Origin: a virus
Length of the DNA stretch: 34,016 nt
IMG/VR virus record: IMGVR_UViG_3300025616_000026
Coordinates: 1 to 34,016 of that record
Direction: 5' to 3' (one strand)
Below are positions 20,313 through 28,834 of the stretch, piece by piece. The notes below the pieces were generated by a model. The model was not told where the DNA came from. It searched no databases and saw nothing but the letters and a program-made list of their open reading frames with translations. Position 1 is the stretch's first letter. Each line of letters starts with the position of its first letter. A program made the position numbers and the translations under genes.

Positions 20313-20576
20313 ATGAAAAAATTATTATTGATTTCTGTATGTTTAGCTATGGTAGCTTGTTCTTCAAACCCAACAGTTTATAGTCAAGCCCCAGTTCAAC
20401 AGCTAATATTAGATAAGCAAGTAGCCTCATTAACTAGAAATGAAGTAATAAATGGGGTAACTGAATGTCAAGGTGCTGGTTTAAGGGCAGTAGTAGTTAC
20501 TACTAAAAGGGCTATTAATGGATTTACATCCGATATTCCTGTAGAAGTGACTTGTATGCCTAGATACCAATATTGA
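20313..20576 (+). CDS. Early lipoprotein
   Basis: The 87-aa protein has a lysine start, a hydrophobic stretch and a lipobox ending at C16 (AMVAC-SSN), so it should be lipidated. The mature part is short and has two cysteines (C52, C81) that could form a disulfide in the periplasm. It uses the third copy of the strong start cassette. Early phage lipoproteins such as T5 Llp block receptors against superinfection; that role is possible here. A Rz1-like function is less likely given its distance from the lysis genes. Confidence 0.75.
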   Translation: MKKLLLISVCLAMVACSSNPTVYSQAPVQQLILDKQVASLTRNEVINGVTECQGAGLRAVVVTTKRAINGFTSDIPVEVTCMPRYQY

Positions 20577-20586
20577 AAGGAATGAT

Positions 20587-20793
20587 ATGAATACTCCCCA
20601 TATTTGGACTACTGCTGGAACTGATATTACAATCAGATGGAGGCTTAATGGTTGGATTCCCCCATCAGAACAACAGGAATATCTAGATAAATGGTCTTAC
20701 TGGCAAAATATACCCTTGCGAAAGCTAGACGATCAAGCCAAGCAACAATATGAAGCTGTATTGCGTAAGGCTAAAGTTTCGAGGATTAGATGA
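20587..20793 (+). CDS. Hypothetical phage protein with RLNGWIPPSE
   Basis: The 68-aa protein has WRLNGWIPPSEQQEYLDKW and IPLRKLDD, a pattern common in short uncharacterised phage proteins near recombination or replication genes. GAAAGGA is about five bases before the ATG. It overlaps the next gene by ATGA. Confidence 0.75.
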   Translation: MNTPHIWTTAGTDITIRWRLNGWIPPSEQQEYLDKWSYWQNIPLRKLDDQAKQQYEAVLRKAKVSRIR

Positions 20794-20981
20794 TATTTGA
20801 GTCTATCCCTTTTGCAGGAGAAATGATAATTCCTGAAGATGAGTGCGAAAGGCAGTTTCTTGAAACTTTCCCTGATGTATTTAATCACAATCCCATATAT
20901 TTAAAGGTTTGGACGACAGCTTGGATTAAAAGCCGAATCTTTACTCTTAAAGACATGGAACAGGAATTTAAAAAACTTTAA
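20790..20981 (+). CDS. Hypothetical last gene of the rightward operon
   Basis: The 63-aa protein is acidic in its N-terminal half and helical at the end (IKSRIFTLKDMEQEFKKL). Its 3' end overlaps that of the convergent 46-aa gene by four bases. No family is recognised. Confidence 0.65.
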   Translation: MIFESIPFAGEMIIPEDECERQFLETFPDVFNHNPIYLKVWTTAWIKSRIFTLKDMEQEFKKL

Positions 20982-21118
20982 CCTTTCATGGGATGAGCCT
21001 TGTTCATAGGCTCTTTCTCATGTTTTTTTAGTTCTTGTTTAACTTCATAAACAGCATTTCTTAGCTTAATTACTTGGGCTTCTTCCCGTTTTTCATGCTT
21101 TTTAGTTTCTGTAATCAT
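20978..21118 (-). CDS. Small charged protein after the endolysin
   Basis: The ATG at 21118 gives 46 aa, very rich in Lys and Glu with no hydrophobic stretch. AGGAG lies in the last codons of the endolysin gene, six bases before the start, which supports translation. It is the final gene of the leftward unit. It has no signal or membrane segment, so it is not a spanin. Unknown function. Confidence 0.6.
   Translation of the reverse strand: MITETKKHEKREEAQVIKLRNAVYEVKQELKKHEKEPMNKAHPMKG
20995..21017 (+). terminator. Weak terminator candidate for the rightward operon
   Basis: GAGCCT (20995-21000) and AGGCTC (21009-21014) form a 6-bp stem with an 8-base loop followed by TTTCTC and, a few bases on, a run of T. 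It lies 14 bases past the last rightward stop and inside the opposing 46-aa gene. Modest strength. Confidence 0.45.
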
Positions 21119-21119
21119 T

Positions 21120-21716
21120 TTATGCTCCTAATATGTCCATTGCTTTATGGGTTCTATCAATGCGATCTTGTAATCCAATAGTACCGCCATTGATCCGTTT
21201 AGTAATAGTAAGCCAATCTTCATTGTCTGCCAAAGCATTTAAGCCTCTTTTATTCCAAAACCAACCAGCAGACATACAAGCGTTTTCAGGCTCTAAAATA
21301 AGTTCAGGATATTCTGCAAAAGGTTTACCTAATGCCAAACCGCATACTGTGTAATTGGAGCGCCCTGTAAGCTGTATTAAGCCTCTCCCATGGAAGCGCC
21401 AGCCATCGCCATCCTCAGTATTTCCTAAATCAGCTCTACCGCCATAGACTTTATTGGCAATCTTTTCAGGTTGGCGCTCAAACTTTTCAGCAATATCAGC
21501 ATCATGAAATCGGCTAGGCCATGTAGCCATCAATCCTTTAGCGCTGTAATTTAAGTTTTCCTCAAGCACTTTAAAAGAATTGGACTCATGACCACATTGA
21601 CCAATAAAAGATGCTTGGCGCTTTGGAGTATTAATATCATACTTTTTAAAAGTATCGTTTAATGGTTTTAACCATTCAGGGCCAATACCTAAAGACTTTA
21701 ATTGCTCAATATTCAT
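21120..21716 (-). CDS. Endolysin, glycoside hydrolase family 19
   Basis: The 198-aa protein is a single GH19 catalytic domain. It has CGHESNSFKVLEENLNY with the catalytic acid at E44 and a second acid at about E52-53, the LMATWPSRF segment, and the GDGWRFHGRGLIQLTGRSNY loop (about 104-123) typical of phage GH19 lysins. No signal peptide or binding domain is seen, so the holin must release it. It cleaves the glycan strands of peptidoglycan. The start overlaps the holin stop by ATGA. Confidence 0.92.
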   Translation of the reverse strand: MNIEQLKSLGIGPEWLKPLNDTFKKYDINTPKRQASFIGQCGHESNSFKVLEENLNYSAKGLMATWPSRFHDADIAEKFERQPEKIANKVYGGRADLGNTEDGDGWRFHGRGLIQLTGRSNYTVCGLALGKPFAEYPELILEPENACMSAGWFWNKRGLNALADNEDWLTITKRINGGTIGLQDRIDRTHKAMDILGA

Positions 21717-22138
21717 TTCTTAATTTCAGTTTCCGCTACTTTAGCCCTGTCCTTCATGCCCATAATCTTTTCTAAAGACCGGCCACCAAAGTAAGCTGTC
21801 ATCACTAACATCCCCCATTGACCTAATAGTTCTACATAAGCTGATTTAGTTTCTATGTCAAACATGGACATAAACGCAAAGAATGAATACGCAAATAGAA
21901 TAAAGATAAGGGTTAAAGGGCGAATGTTATTAGCTAACCATGAATCACTAGCCATATCCGCTTGCCAACGCTTAGTCACCTCTTGCTGTTCGGCAATGTC
22001 GGCATTGATTTGGGCTAGTTCCCCATTTTGTTGCATTTGCAACAGTTCTAGTTGGGCTTTGGCTTTTTGTTCGGGGTCAGGAAAGAACTTGTCAACTAGT
22101 TTCATTCCTACATCAAAGATAGCGGCTAATGGGAACAT
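21713..22138 (-). CDS. Holin, GTA three-TM type
   Basis: The 141-aa protein begins with an amphipathic region (FPLAAIFDVGMKLVDKFFPDPEQKAKAQLE), has a Gln-rich helix, then NNIRPLTLIFILFAYSFFAF as the main membrane helix and a second hydrophobic stretch near GMLVMTAYFGGRS. This is the layout of 'holin of 3TMs, for gene-transfer release' proteins. It is followed directly by the endolysin. It would permeabilise the inner membrane at lysis. Confidence 0.88.
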   Translation of the reverse strand: MFPLAAIFDVGMKLVDKFFPDPEQKAKAQLELLQMQQNGELAQINADIAEQQEVTKRWQADMASDSWLANNIRPLTLIFILFAYSFFAFMSMFDIETKSAYVELLGQWGMLVMTAYFGGRSLEKIMGMKDRAKVAETEIKK

Positions 22139-22677
22139 TATCTATACCCCGATATTCTAGGTGAAAAAACAAAAGTAGCTTGGTATGGGTTTGGTTTGGG
22201 ATTTACATTAGGGTCAGCTAAAGCAAAAATATTATGGCCAAAATTACAATAGATACACCGACTAAATCCGATTGGGAAAACCCAACGGAATTGAAATAAG
22301 CCGTTAGCAGTAACAAAACACCAACCAGCTTTTGCGTTATCGTTATCTTTGATTGAAATATCGCCTTTAACAACGACTGCATAAGGGTCAGAAAGGTATT
22401 TAAGCGAAAAAGAATATAAAGGATTGCGCCGCAGCCACTTAACTTTAGCAAAATATCCAGTTCCATTGATTCTTTCAAAAGTAGCATCACCATCTAATGA
22501 ATTGTCGGGGGTCATAAACCAATTTAACCAAGACGGCAATACAGGGCCTATGCCACGCTTTGCATGATTGTCTAACCACCATTCCTTTTGTACGGCAAAG
22601 ACGGGTAATACAGGGGCTAAAATGACCGCTATTAGTGTTAGCAATAAGCTAATCGGAACTAATAGGATGTAGGTCAT
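22138..22677 (-). CDS. Hypothetical membrane-anchored protein of the lysis region
   Basis: The 179-aa protein has an N-terminal membrane segment (about 3-28) and then LPSWLNWFMTPDNSLDGD, a motif I associate with a widespread phage family of unknown function found near lysis or tail genes. The C-terminal part is rich in aromatic residues and beta strands. AAAGG lies seven bases before the ATG. Its role in lysis is inferred from position only. Confidence 0.75.
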   Translation of the reverse strand: MTYILLVPISLLLTLIAVILAPVLPVFAVQKEWWLDNHAKRGIGPVLPSWLNWFMTPDNSLDGDATFERINGTGYFAKVKWLRRNPLYSFSLKYLSDPYAVVVKGDISIKDNDNAKAGWCFVTANGLFQFRWVFPIGFSRCIYCNFGHNIFALADPNVNPKPNPYQATFVFSPRISGYR

Positions 22678-22925
22678 TTATCTACCTTTCTGTCTAACTT
22701 ATCTTCAATCTTATCAAGTTTTGTAAAAATAGCCGCAGCAATCTTATCAAAATCTATTTTAGACATATAGTTACCCGCTATCAAAATTTCAATCGTATTG
22801 ACTTTTTCAACCAATATTTTATCTGCTATTTGTAAGTCTTTAACTGATTCCCATACCACTTTGAGTGTCCATCCACCTAAAAAACCAGCTACCGAAATAG
22901 CAATGTTAAAAATATATTGGTCCAT
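22674..22925 (-). CDS. Putative holin-like or accessory membrane protein
   Basis: The 83-aa protein has one hydrophobic helix at about residues 5-25 (AISVAGFLGGWTLKVV) followed by a coiled coil ending KLDKIEDKLDRKVDK. This shape is typical of small phage membrane proteins beside lysis genes, some of them antiholins or second holins. It overlaps the next gene by ATGA. Confidence 0.65.
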   Translation of the reverse strand: MDQYIFNIAISVAGFLGGWTLKVVWESVKDLQIADKILVEKVNTIEILIAGNYMSKIDFDKIAAAIFTKLDKIEDKLDRKVDK

Positions 22926-22927
22926 GA

Positions 22928-23650
22928 TTAAGTCTTTTGAATATATGCCAATGCGTAGTATGGGGGAAGATTCGCATTTGTGCCACTTACACCAGTTGAA
23001 GCATTGGTTACAGAAATACCCGTTACCGATGAATTTGTATTGTAATTTGAACCTGAACCTGGGATTACTGGGCCACCAGCATAACTAGCATTGGAGTTTT
23101 GAACGGCAATACCATGTAAATGCCCTGGATCAGTTACAGTAGCTGCGTGAGTATGGCTAACAACAATAGCATCGGCTGTACCGCCTGTAGCGTTGACAGC
23201 ATAAGTAGACCCTGCTCCTACAATAAATGAGTTTCGTAAATCAGGAGTTCCGTTTGTTCCATCGCATAAATTCCATCCAGCAGGAACTGATCCTGTAGAG
23301 CCTGACCAAAGAATAATTCCCCCTGTAGGAACAGCAGGAGCTGATTCGGGAGCATTTTGTAAGATTGGATAAATATTGTCTAAAGTTTGAATCAATACAT
23401 CATCGGCATTTTTAAGAACAAACTTATATGAAAAACCTGTAAATAACCAAATTTCATTAGGAACTCGACCTGAAGCATCCAAAACAATAGGATTAGAGTT
23501 TGGAATAGTTCCAGCATTAGTTGTATAAGTTGCTAATGGTGTAGAAGATCCAGCTTGATAAGTATAAATTAATCCACCAGCTAAAGGAGTTCCATTGTCA
23601 TCAAAAAATTGCTGACCTATTCCAAATGGGGATAAAAGAACTGATGCCAT
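22928..23650 (-). CDS. Tail fibre with head-binding-like N-terminus and tail collar domain
   Basis: The 240-aa protein begins with a segment (FFDDNGTPLAGGLIYTYQAG...NPIVLDASGR) like the N-terminal virion-binding domain of podovirus tailspikes. From about 108 it has a Tail Collar domain: GGIILWSGSTGSVPAGWNLC, DLRNSFIVGAG and a His pair region HTHAATVTDPGHLHG typical of metal-binding fibre tips. It closes with LPPYYALAYIQK. It occupies the P22 gp9-like position after the ejection genes. A short receptor-binding fibre is likely. Confidence 0.83.
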   Translation of the reverse strand: MASVLLSPFGIGQQFFDDNGTPLAGGLIYTYQAGSSTPLATYTTNAGTIPNSNPIVLDASGRVPNEIWLFTGFSYKFVLKNADDVLIQTLDNIYPILQNAPESAPAVPTGGIILWSGSTGSVPAGWNLCDGTNGTPDLRNSFIVGAGSTYAVNATGGTADAIVVSHTHAATVTDPGHLHGIAVQNSNASYAGGPVIPGSGSNYNTNSSVTGISVTNASTGVSGTNANLPPYYALAYIQKT

Positions 23651-23652
23651 GA

Positions 23653-25950
23653 TTATTCCTTGCCTATGTCTTTAAGTTTGATTCCTGCGCCTGGTTTCAG
23701 CGATTCTTTTACTTTTTGTGCTTCTCTAACATTATGAATTGCGCTTCTTGCGATTGACCCAACAGGAATCACATTACCGCCTAAAGTGTAATTTAAACCA
23801 ACTTCAACCCCAGTTTTAGCCTTTTCAGCAAGAGCGGCAGTAAATGTATTGGATTCACTTACATAAGCCCCTGCTGGTCTTTCTTGAATGTTTCTAGCTG
23901 TTCTACCTAATGCTTGTAATTGTGCATTAACTTCAGGGCCAACAATAGCTAAAATTTTAGGATCAACATTATTTAAGGCTTGATTAAATCCTTTTTGAGT
24001 AAAGTTTCCTGACCCATCAGGCAATATTCCAGCTTTTGATTTAAGCCAATTAACAATTCCAGCAGCCATTACTTGTCTAGCTTGTGAATCTGCACCTAGA
24101 TGAGAAACCATCATATCAATATCAGCTTTTTTGCCATTAACAACAAACTTTTGAATAAAGTCATCAGGGGCAACTTTTCCATTAATAGCAGCTTTATAGG
24201 CTTTGTCTTTACCAATTAAATCAAAACGCTGTTTAGCAGCCGATCTTGCATCATCAGCCAATATTTTTAATTCTTTGGTTTCACCTACTAAAGGCAAATC
24301 TTCAAGCGCTTCTCTTACTTTTCCAAGAGAAAATTCAGCATTACCATCGCCAGCTCTATCTGCTTTACGCATTTCAGAAGCCAAGTTAGTTCTCATGGCT
24401 TCAAATTGCTCAAAAGTCATGGGTTCGCCACGCTTAAAAGCATTTACTTGTCGCATGATTGAATCAGGCAAAAACTCTGTTTTAAGGTTTTTCTTTAAAG
24501 AATTTAGCGCATTTTCAGCAAATGCAACCCCATCAATAGGGAATTGACCACCAGCGGCATCTCTTAAAGCCTGATATTTAGTATCAATAACATCCAATCT
24601 AGCTTTATCAAGATCCAAATATGAATCAATTAAAGATTGACCATTTTCGACATGGTTTGTTCCATAAACATCAGGGGATGCTTTTTCTTTAATAGCGTCA
24701 ATATTTTCAACAAGTTGTTTATTTTGTTGATTATATTTATTGGCTAATTCAGGATTTTTTCCTCTGCTATTCATTTCTTCTGAAAATAATTGTGGGCTTC
24801 TAGTTGCTTGACCTTCAGATAAACTAATAGGAACAGGCAAAGAATCTGCTTCTAACTGCCTTTCAAGAACAGGCGCATTTACTTGTTCAGGTTTTAATTT
24901 TTGTAATTCTTGTTTTAACTCAGGAGTTGCTTTGTTGATTGCATCCTGTAAAACAGTTTCTTTAGAAACTTGGGCAGCCCCGACTCCAGCCATTTTAGGA
25001 GCTGGTGCTGTTTCTTCCATTTTTGGAAATGATTTTTCAAATTGTTGGCTTAATTTAGTTCTTGCACCTTTAGTAGCTGAAAATGCTTTTCCAGTTGTAA
25101 AAGATAAAGTATTAATCATGTTTTCTACATCAGACTGGGGAATACCCGTCTTTTGAGAGATTACTTCAGCGCTTTCTCCAATGTATTCACCAATAGAATC
25201 CATAGCCCTACGCACAGCTTCATTTTTATAAGTTGGATCTTCAGTAATACCCATTGCTTTACCAATAGGGCTTTCTAAAGGAGCTGATACTTTTTGCGCC
25301 AATGTTTGCGCTTCTTCAGGAGTCTTTTGAAATGCTCTAGCACCAGCATAAGTAGCACCACCAACAACAGCAGGAATAACTCCTAATGCAACATCCCCAA
25401 TGGAAGCAATACCTTTTCCAAGGTCTGCCAATGGTTTGTTTGATTCTTGTGTTGACTTAGCAATTTCAACAAAGCCTCTTGGCTTTTGCTTTTCTTTAAC
25501 TTCAGTAGGAGCTACATCGCCTACTTCATTCCATATATCAGCAAAATTAGTGCTTGCAGGAGCGCCTGAAACTGTTACTGATGGACCTTTAGCCACATAA
25601 GATGACTTAGGGTTAATCTCAACATGAACTGGATCTTTAGAGCCAAAAGGTCTATGAAGTCCATATTGATCTAAAAAAGCGTTAGGAACTTCTGTTGATA
25701 TATCCGCAGCCATGCCTTTTTCATGCAAACTTGTGCCAGGCTTTGCTACTAAATTAGGGTTAGATCCTCTTTGACCCCATAACCTAATGCCTTCTTCTTT
25801 TGATCTTGTAGCGCTATTTAAAGGTAATTCTCTGCCTGTTTTAGCTTTCCATGCGTCATTAGCAGCCTTTAATCGGCTAGACATATCTTCATTTAAACCG
25901 CCAAATTTATCGGCTGGTTCTGCTTCCCATAAATCAGCGAAATTACCCAT
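23653..25950 (-). CDS. Ejection protein with N-terminal M15-type peptidase domain
   Basis: The 765-aa protein has an N-terminal domain (about 15-115) with the VanY/M15 zinc pattern: SLHEKGMAAD gives H76 and D83, and DPVHVEI gives H109 with E111. This predicts cleavage of peptidoglycan peptides. Residues about 150-765 are Ala/Lys-rich and helical, like P22 gp16 (609 aa), which is ejected with the DNA. Its place after gp7- and gp20-like genes matches P22 order. It would open the wall and form part of the DNA channel. The start has a weak SD and is probably coupled to the gene before. Confidence 0.8.
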   Translation of the reverse strand: MGNFADLWEAEPADKFGGLNEDMSSRLKAANDAWKAKTGRELPLNSATRSKEEGIRLWGQRGSNPNLVAKPGTSLHEKGMAADISTEVPNAFLDQYGLHRPFGSKDPVHVEINPKSSYVAKGPSVTVSGAPASTNFADIWNEVGDVAPTEVKEKQKPRGFVEIAKSTQESNKPLADLGKGIASIGDVALGVIPAVVGGATYAGARAFQKTPEEAQTLAQKVSAPLESPIGKAMGITEDPTYKNEAVRRAMDSIGEYIGESAEVISQKTGIPQSDVENMINTLSFTTGKAFSATKGARTKLSQQFEKSFPKMEETAPAPKMAGVGAAQVSKETVLQDAINKATPELKQELQKLKPEQVNAPVLERQLEADSLPVPISLSEGQATRSPQLFSEEMNSRGKNPELANKYNQQNKQLVENIDAIKEKASPDVYGTNHVENGQSLIDSYLDLDKARLDVIDTKYQALRDAAGGQFPIDGVAFAENALNSLKKNLKTEFLPDSIMRQVNAFKRGEPMTFEQFEAMRTNLASEMRKADRAGDGNAEFSLGKVREALEDLPLVGETKELKILADDARSAAKQRFDLIGKDKAYKAAINGKVAPDDFIQKFVVNGKKADIDMMVSHLGADSQARQVMAAGIVNWLKSKAGILPDGSGNFTQKGFNQALNNVDPKILAIVGPEVNAQLQALGRTARNIQERPAGAYVSESNTFTAALAEKAKTGVEVGLNYTLGGNVIPVGSIARSAIHNVREAQKVKESLKPGAGIKLKDIGKE

Positions 25951-25952
25951 AT

Positions 25953-27221
25953 TTAGATCAATCCAAGTGATTTAGCCAATTTAATCTTGTCACCCATGCG
26001 TCTTTGCTCATCTAAAGACATTGAGGCTTTTAATTTTCTAATTTCATCAGGATTTGACTCTTGGAAAATACGGGAATCATTAATTTGATTAAATATATTC
26101 ATGCGCTTTTGATATTCGCTAGCATCTTGAACATTGCCTAAGTATTTAGCTTTAGCTTGATTCATTCTTTCAACACCAATAAGCTGATCTGCCATTAATT
26201 TAATAGCAGTTTCAGTCATTTTCTTATTAGGGTTAGCAGTTTCAGCAATTTGACGAGCCAAATCAGTATTACCGCCAGCTAATGTAAGCATTGCTGAATT
26301 CTTAGCCAATTCATCTGTAGCAGTCTTTTCTGCTGTATATACATCCATTCCAAGCGCTTGTGCAATACCTGAAGCCAATTCTTTTCTAGCCCCACCTGTG
26401 CTTGTAAATGCTTCAGGTGCAAGTTTTTTAATGTTTTGAAAAATAGCAATTCTAGGCTCTGCCCCTTTGGACAAAGCAATAGTATCTGCTAAATCCCTAG
26501 ACGCTATTTCAATAGGGGCTGTTGTAAATCCAGCCTCTGCTCTAGTTGGGTTTAATTTTTTAGGAGTAAATTGACCCTGTAACTGACTAGAAGCGCCACC
26601 AGCAACAGGAGCTTGTCCTTGAACAGGAACTTGTCCTTGTTCGGTTGGAGAAACAATTTGATTTGATCCTGATTTAATTCCAATAATTTCACCAGCAGCA
26701 TTAGTTGTATAAGCAGGAGTTTGTAATGCTTGTTGCCCACTTGCGCCAACTCTAGCTTGAATTGAATTTTTTAAATTTTGAAGAACATTTCCTGATTGGT
26801 TTGGATCATTCAACATTTGAAAATAAGGCGCTGTAAAAGAATGGGACAAATGAGCAGGAACTCCTTGTTTAGTCATTCTATCCGTTACATGAGCAAAAGC
26901 ATCGCCAGCGGCTTGTATTGATTTAGGGTCATTAGGGTTAATATTTAACAATCTAGGGTCATTTACTAAAGAAGAAGCCTCATCAGCAGCAATCCCAAAA
27001 TAATCTTTTTGTAGTTTTGCTTTTGCGCTTTCTGCTCCAGTAACAGCAGTTTCTGATGTTGCTTTGGCTTGAGCTACAGAAGGTTTATATAACTCCCTTT
27101 CTTTTTGAAAGGCAAGATTTTTTCTTCCAAGATCAGTTAAATCGCTCATTTGCGTAAGCGCATCAGTTTGCTTGATGTTTTGATAAATACTTGGGTCGGA
27201 TAATGAACTAAGTGCTGGCAT
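25953..27221 (-). CDS. Internal virion (ejection) protein, P22 gp20 position
   Basis: The 422-aa protein is predicted mostly helical, rich in Ala, Gln and Lys, with a low-complexity Gln/Pro/Val stretch at about 190-210. It lacks signal or membrane segments. P22 gp20 (471 aa) lies at this position between gp7 and gp16. The assignment rests on size, composition and order, not on a diagnostic motif. AAGGA precedes the ATG. Confidence 0.65.
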   Translation of the reverse strand: MPALSSLSDPSIYQNIKQTDALTQMSDLTDLGRKNLAFQKERELYKPSVAQAKATSETAVTGAESAKAKLQKDYFGIAADEASSLVNDPRLLNINPNDPKSIQAAGDAFAHVTDRMTKQGVPAHLSHSFTAPYFQMLNDPNQSGNVLQNLKNSIQARVGASGQQALQTPAYTTNAAGEIIGIKSGSNQIVSPTEQGQVPVQGQAPVAGGASSQLQGQFTPKKLNPTRAEAGFTTAPIEIASRDLADTIALSKGAEPRIAIFQNIKKLAPEAFTSTGGARKELASGIAQALGMDVYTAEKTATDELAKNSAMLTLAGGNTDLARQIAETANPNKKMTETAIKLMADQLIGVERMNQAKAKYLGNVQDASEYQKRMNIFNQINDSRIFQESNPDEIRKLKASMSLDEQRRMGDKIKLAKSLGLI

Positions 27222-27230
27222 ATTTATTCC

Positions 27231-27986
27231 TTATGTCCTAATACCAAAACCACTAGACCCTGATGATCCTATTTGTGGGGCTTGATAATTTAATGAAGAT
27301 AAGTTGCTTGCTGTAGAACCTCCAGCAGGAGGGGCAGCCATATAACCACTCATTCCTGATCCAGCCGCTCCAATTACACTTTGCGCCATATTTCCATAAA
27401 TTTGACCTTGTGCCATAGTAGAAGCGGCTTGTGCATTTCCAGCGGCTAACATACTACTTGCAATATTTGTTCCAGTTCCCATAATCGCATTTCCTTGACC
27501 TTGAGTTCCTGTCATACCTAGATTTGCTATATTGGAAAGGTTTGAATAAATGTTTCCACGCTGAGTTTGATACTGATTAAAAGCATTGGCATATTCACCT
27601 GAAGCAAAGTTTTGGCTGTAGTCTTGCAATGATTTCAAAGCATTACCGCCAACCACTCCACCAGTTGCATTATTAGCCATCATGTTTGCTTTTTGACCTT
27701 GTTGTAGTCTAAAGTCATAGCCTGGTGCTAAACCAGCATTTAAATCTTGATTATTAAATTGATGAGTAAAATATGGATCGTCACTCATTTTATTAAGGGC
27801 AGTTATACCCTTAGAGGTGTATGGGCTGTATAAATCAACAGTTCTATCACCACTAGCAACTAATTGCCCTTGCGCTCTAGCCGCAGCATCTGCTTGTTGT
27901 TGAGCAGCGCTTTTAGCAGCTTGACCTTGCAAATATCCGTTGGCTACCGAACCTACTACAACCGCACCAGCTACCCATCCTGACAT
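27231..27986 (-). CDS. DNA transfer protein, P22 gp7-like
   Basis: The 251-aa protein (P22 gp7 is 229 aa) has a hydrophobic Ala/Gly start (VAGAVVVGSVANGYLQG) and then YDFRLQQGQKANMMANNATG, seen in many podovirus injection proteins. It continues with an Ala/Gln/Gly-rich helical body (SANYxxF-like SGEYANAFNQYQTQRGN) and a disordered Gly/Ser end. It would leave the capsid with the DNA. GGGGGAG lies before the ATG, inside the end of the cupin-SET gene. Confidence 0.75.
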   Translation of the reverse strand: MSGWVAGAVVVGSVANGYLQGQAAKSAAQQQADAAARAQGQLVASGDRTVDLYSPYTSKGITALNKMSDDPYFTHQFNNQDLNAGLAPGYDFRLQQGQKANMMANNATGGVVGGNALKSLQDYSQNFASGEYANAFNQYQTQRGNIYSNLSNIANLGMTGTQGQGNAIMGTGTNIASSMLAAGNAQAASTMAQGQIYGNMAQSVIGAAGSGMSGYMAAPPAGGSTASNLSSLNYQAPQIGSSGSSGFGIRT

Positions 27987-28834
27987 GGTAACTCCCCCAT
28001 TAAATTAATACCAAAATTGACTCTCATAGATGCTCTGTAATCAACTAATAATTCTTCATTTTCATAAATTTTACGAGTTGCTATTGCATATATGTCATTT
28101 CCAACTAATTGAGGAAGAATGTTGCTTTCAAAAGAATGGTTTATGAACCTTCCAGCAGGGGTTCTTTTACCATTTAATCTACCAGCGCAAATTACTTCAT
28201 CAATTTCAAAATCTTTTAATGCAAACATACCTAATCCATGAATCTTAGATTTCCTAAGTTCAACAGCATAGCTTTCAGGCATTTCTATAATATCGGATTC
28301 AATAGTTACTATTTTATCCATTTCCTCTTGATTTATCCCTATTTGCGATAAAAAAAGACTGTAATCATTTTGAGCGCTCTTAATCTGTAAAGCAACTCTA
28401 TTTTCGCCTAAACCGCAATCAGGAACAACATATAAACGATTTTCAATAATTTCTAAATCTTGGCAATTATCAGGGTTTTCATAAATATCCCTCCAAATTA
28501 CTTCTTCTTCAAAAACCCTTCCAACCCTTTGCTCTCCAGCTTTAGCATTTAATTCACAAGGAGCTGTCAAAATTTTGACTTCAGAACCTACATTTACCGC
28601 AATAGTGCCTTTTTCAAGCCTAATCTTATAGTCGGTTTTATGAGCCGCCCCTGTTAATACAGTCCAAGCGGGTATGGTAATCACCCGTTCATAAATGCCA
28701 TCTGTAAATAAATGCTCAGTAACAATATCTGATTGAGGCATTTTTAAGATTTCATCCTGTAAATGTTCTATTTGCACCTTTTGTATATTGGCACTTAAAG
28801 CACTAGAGGATAAGCACTCTACAATTTCATTCAT
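27971..28834 (-). CDS. Cupin-like plus SET domain protein
   Basis: The 287-aa protein joins two parts. Residues about 37-117 form a cupin-like beta barrel (ERVITIPAWTVLTGAAHKTD, then KGTIAV and RVGRVFEEEVIW). Residues about 190-268 are a SET methyltransferase domain with HGLGMFA (199-205), RFINHS (229-234) and ENEELLVDY (258-266), the binding and catalytic motifs of protein lysine methyltransferases. The substrate is unknown; a virion or host protein lysine is the family expectation. It sits in the tail operon between gp10- and gp7-like genes. The start overlaps the previous stop by ATGA. Confidence 0.8.
   Translation of the reverse strand: MNEIVECLSSSALSANIQKVQIEHLQDEILKMPQSDIVTEHLFTDGIYERVITIPAWTVLTGAAHKTDYKIRLEKGTIAVNVGSEVKILTAPCELNAKAGEQRVGRVFEEEVIWRDIYENPDNCQDLEIIENRLYVVPDCGLGENRVALQIKSAQNDYSLFLSQIGINQEEMDKIVTIESDIIEMPESYAVELRKSKIHGLGMFALKDFEIDEVICAGRLNGKRTPAGRFINHSFESNILPQLVGNDIYAIATRKIYENEELLVDYRASMRVNFGINLMGELPCQDG

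Noticed and set aside
22218-22493. A 91-codon hydrophobic ORF in another frame inside the 179-aa lysis-region gene, holin-like by composition
   Set aside because: No SD before its ATG, and the hydrophobic look can come from shifting the frame of an AT-rich gene. The real holin is the adjacent gene.
26279-26749. Leu/Gln-rich leftward ORFs inside the 422-aa ejection protein
   Set aside because: Frame shadows of a Gln/Ala/Lys-rich helical protein; no start signal.
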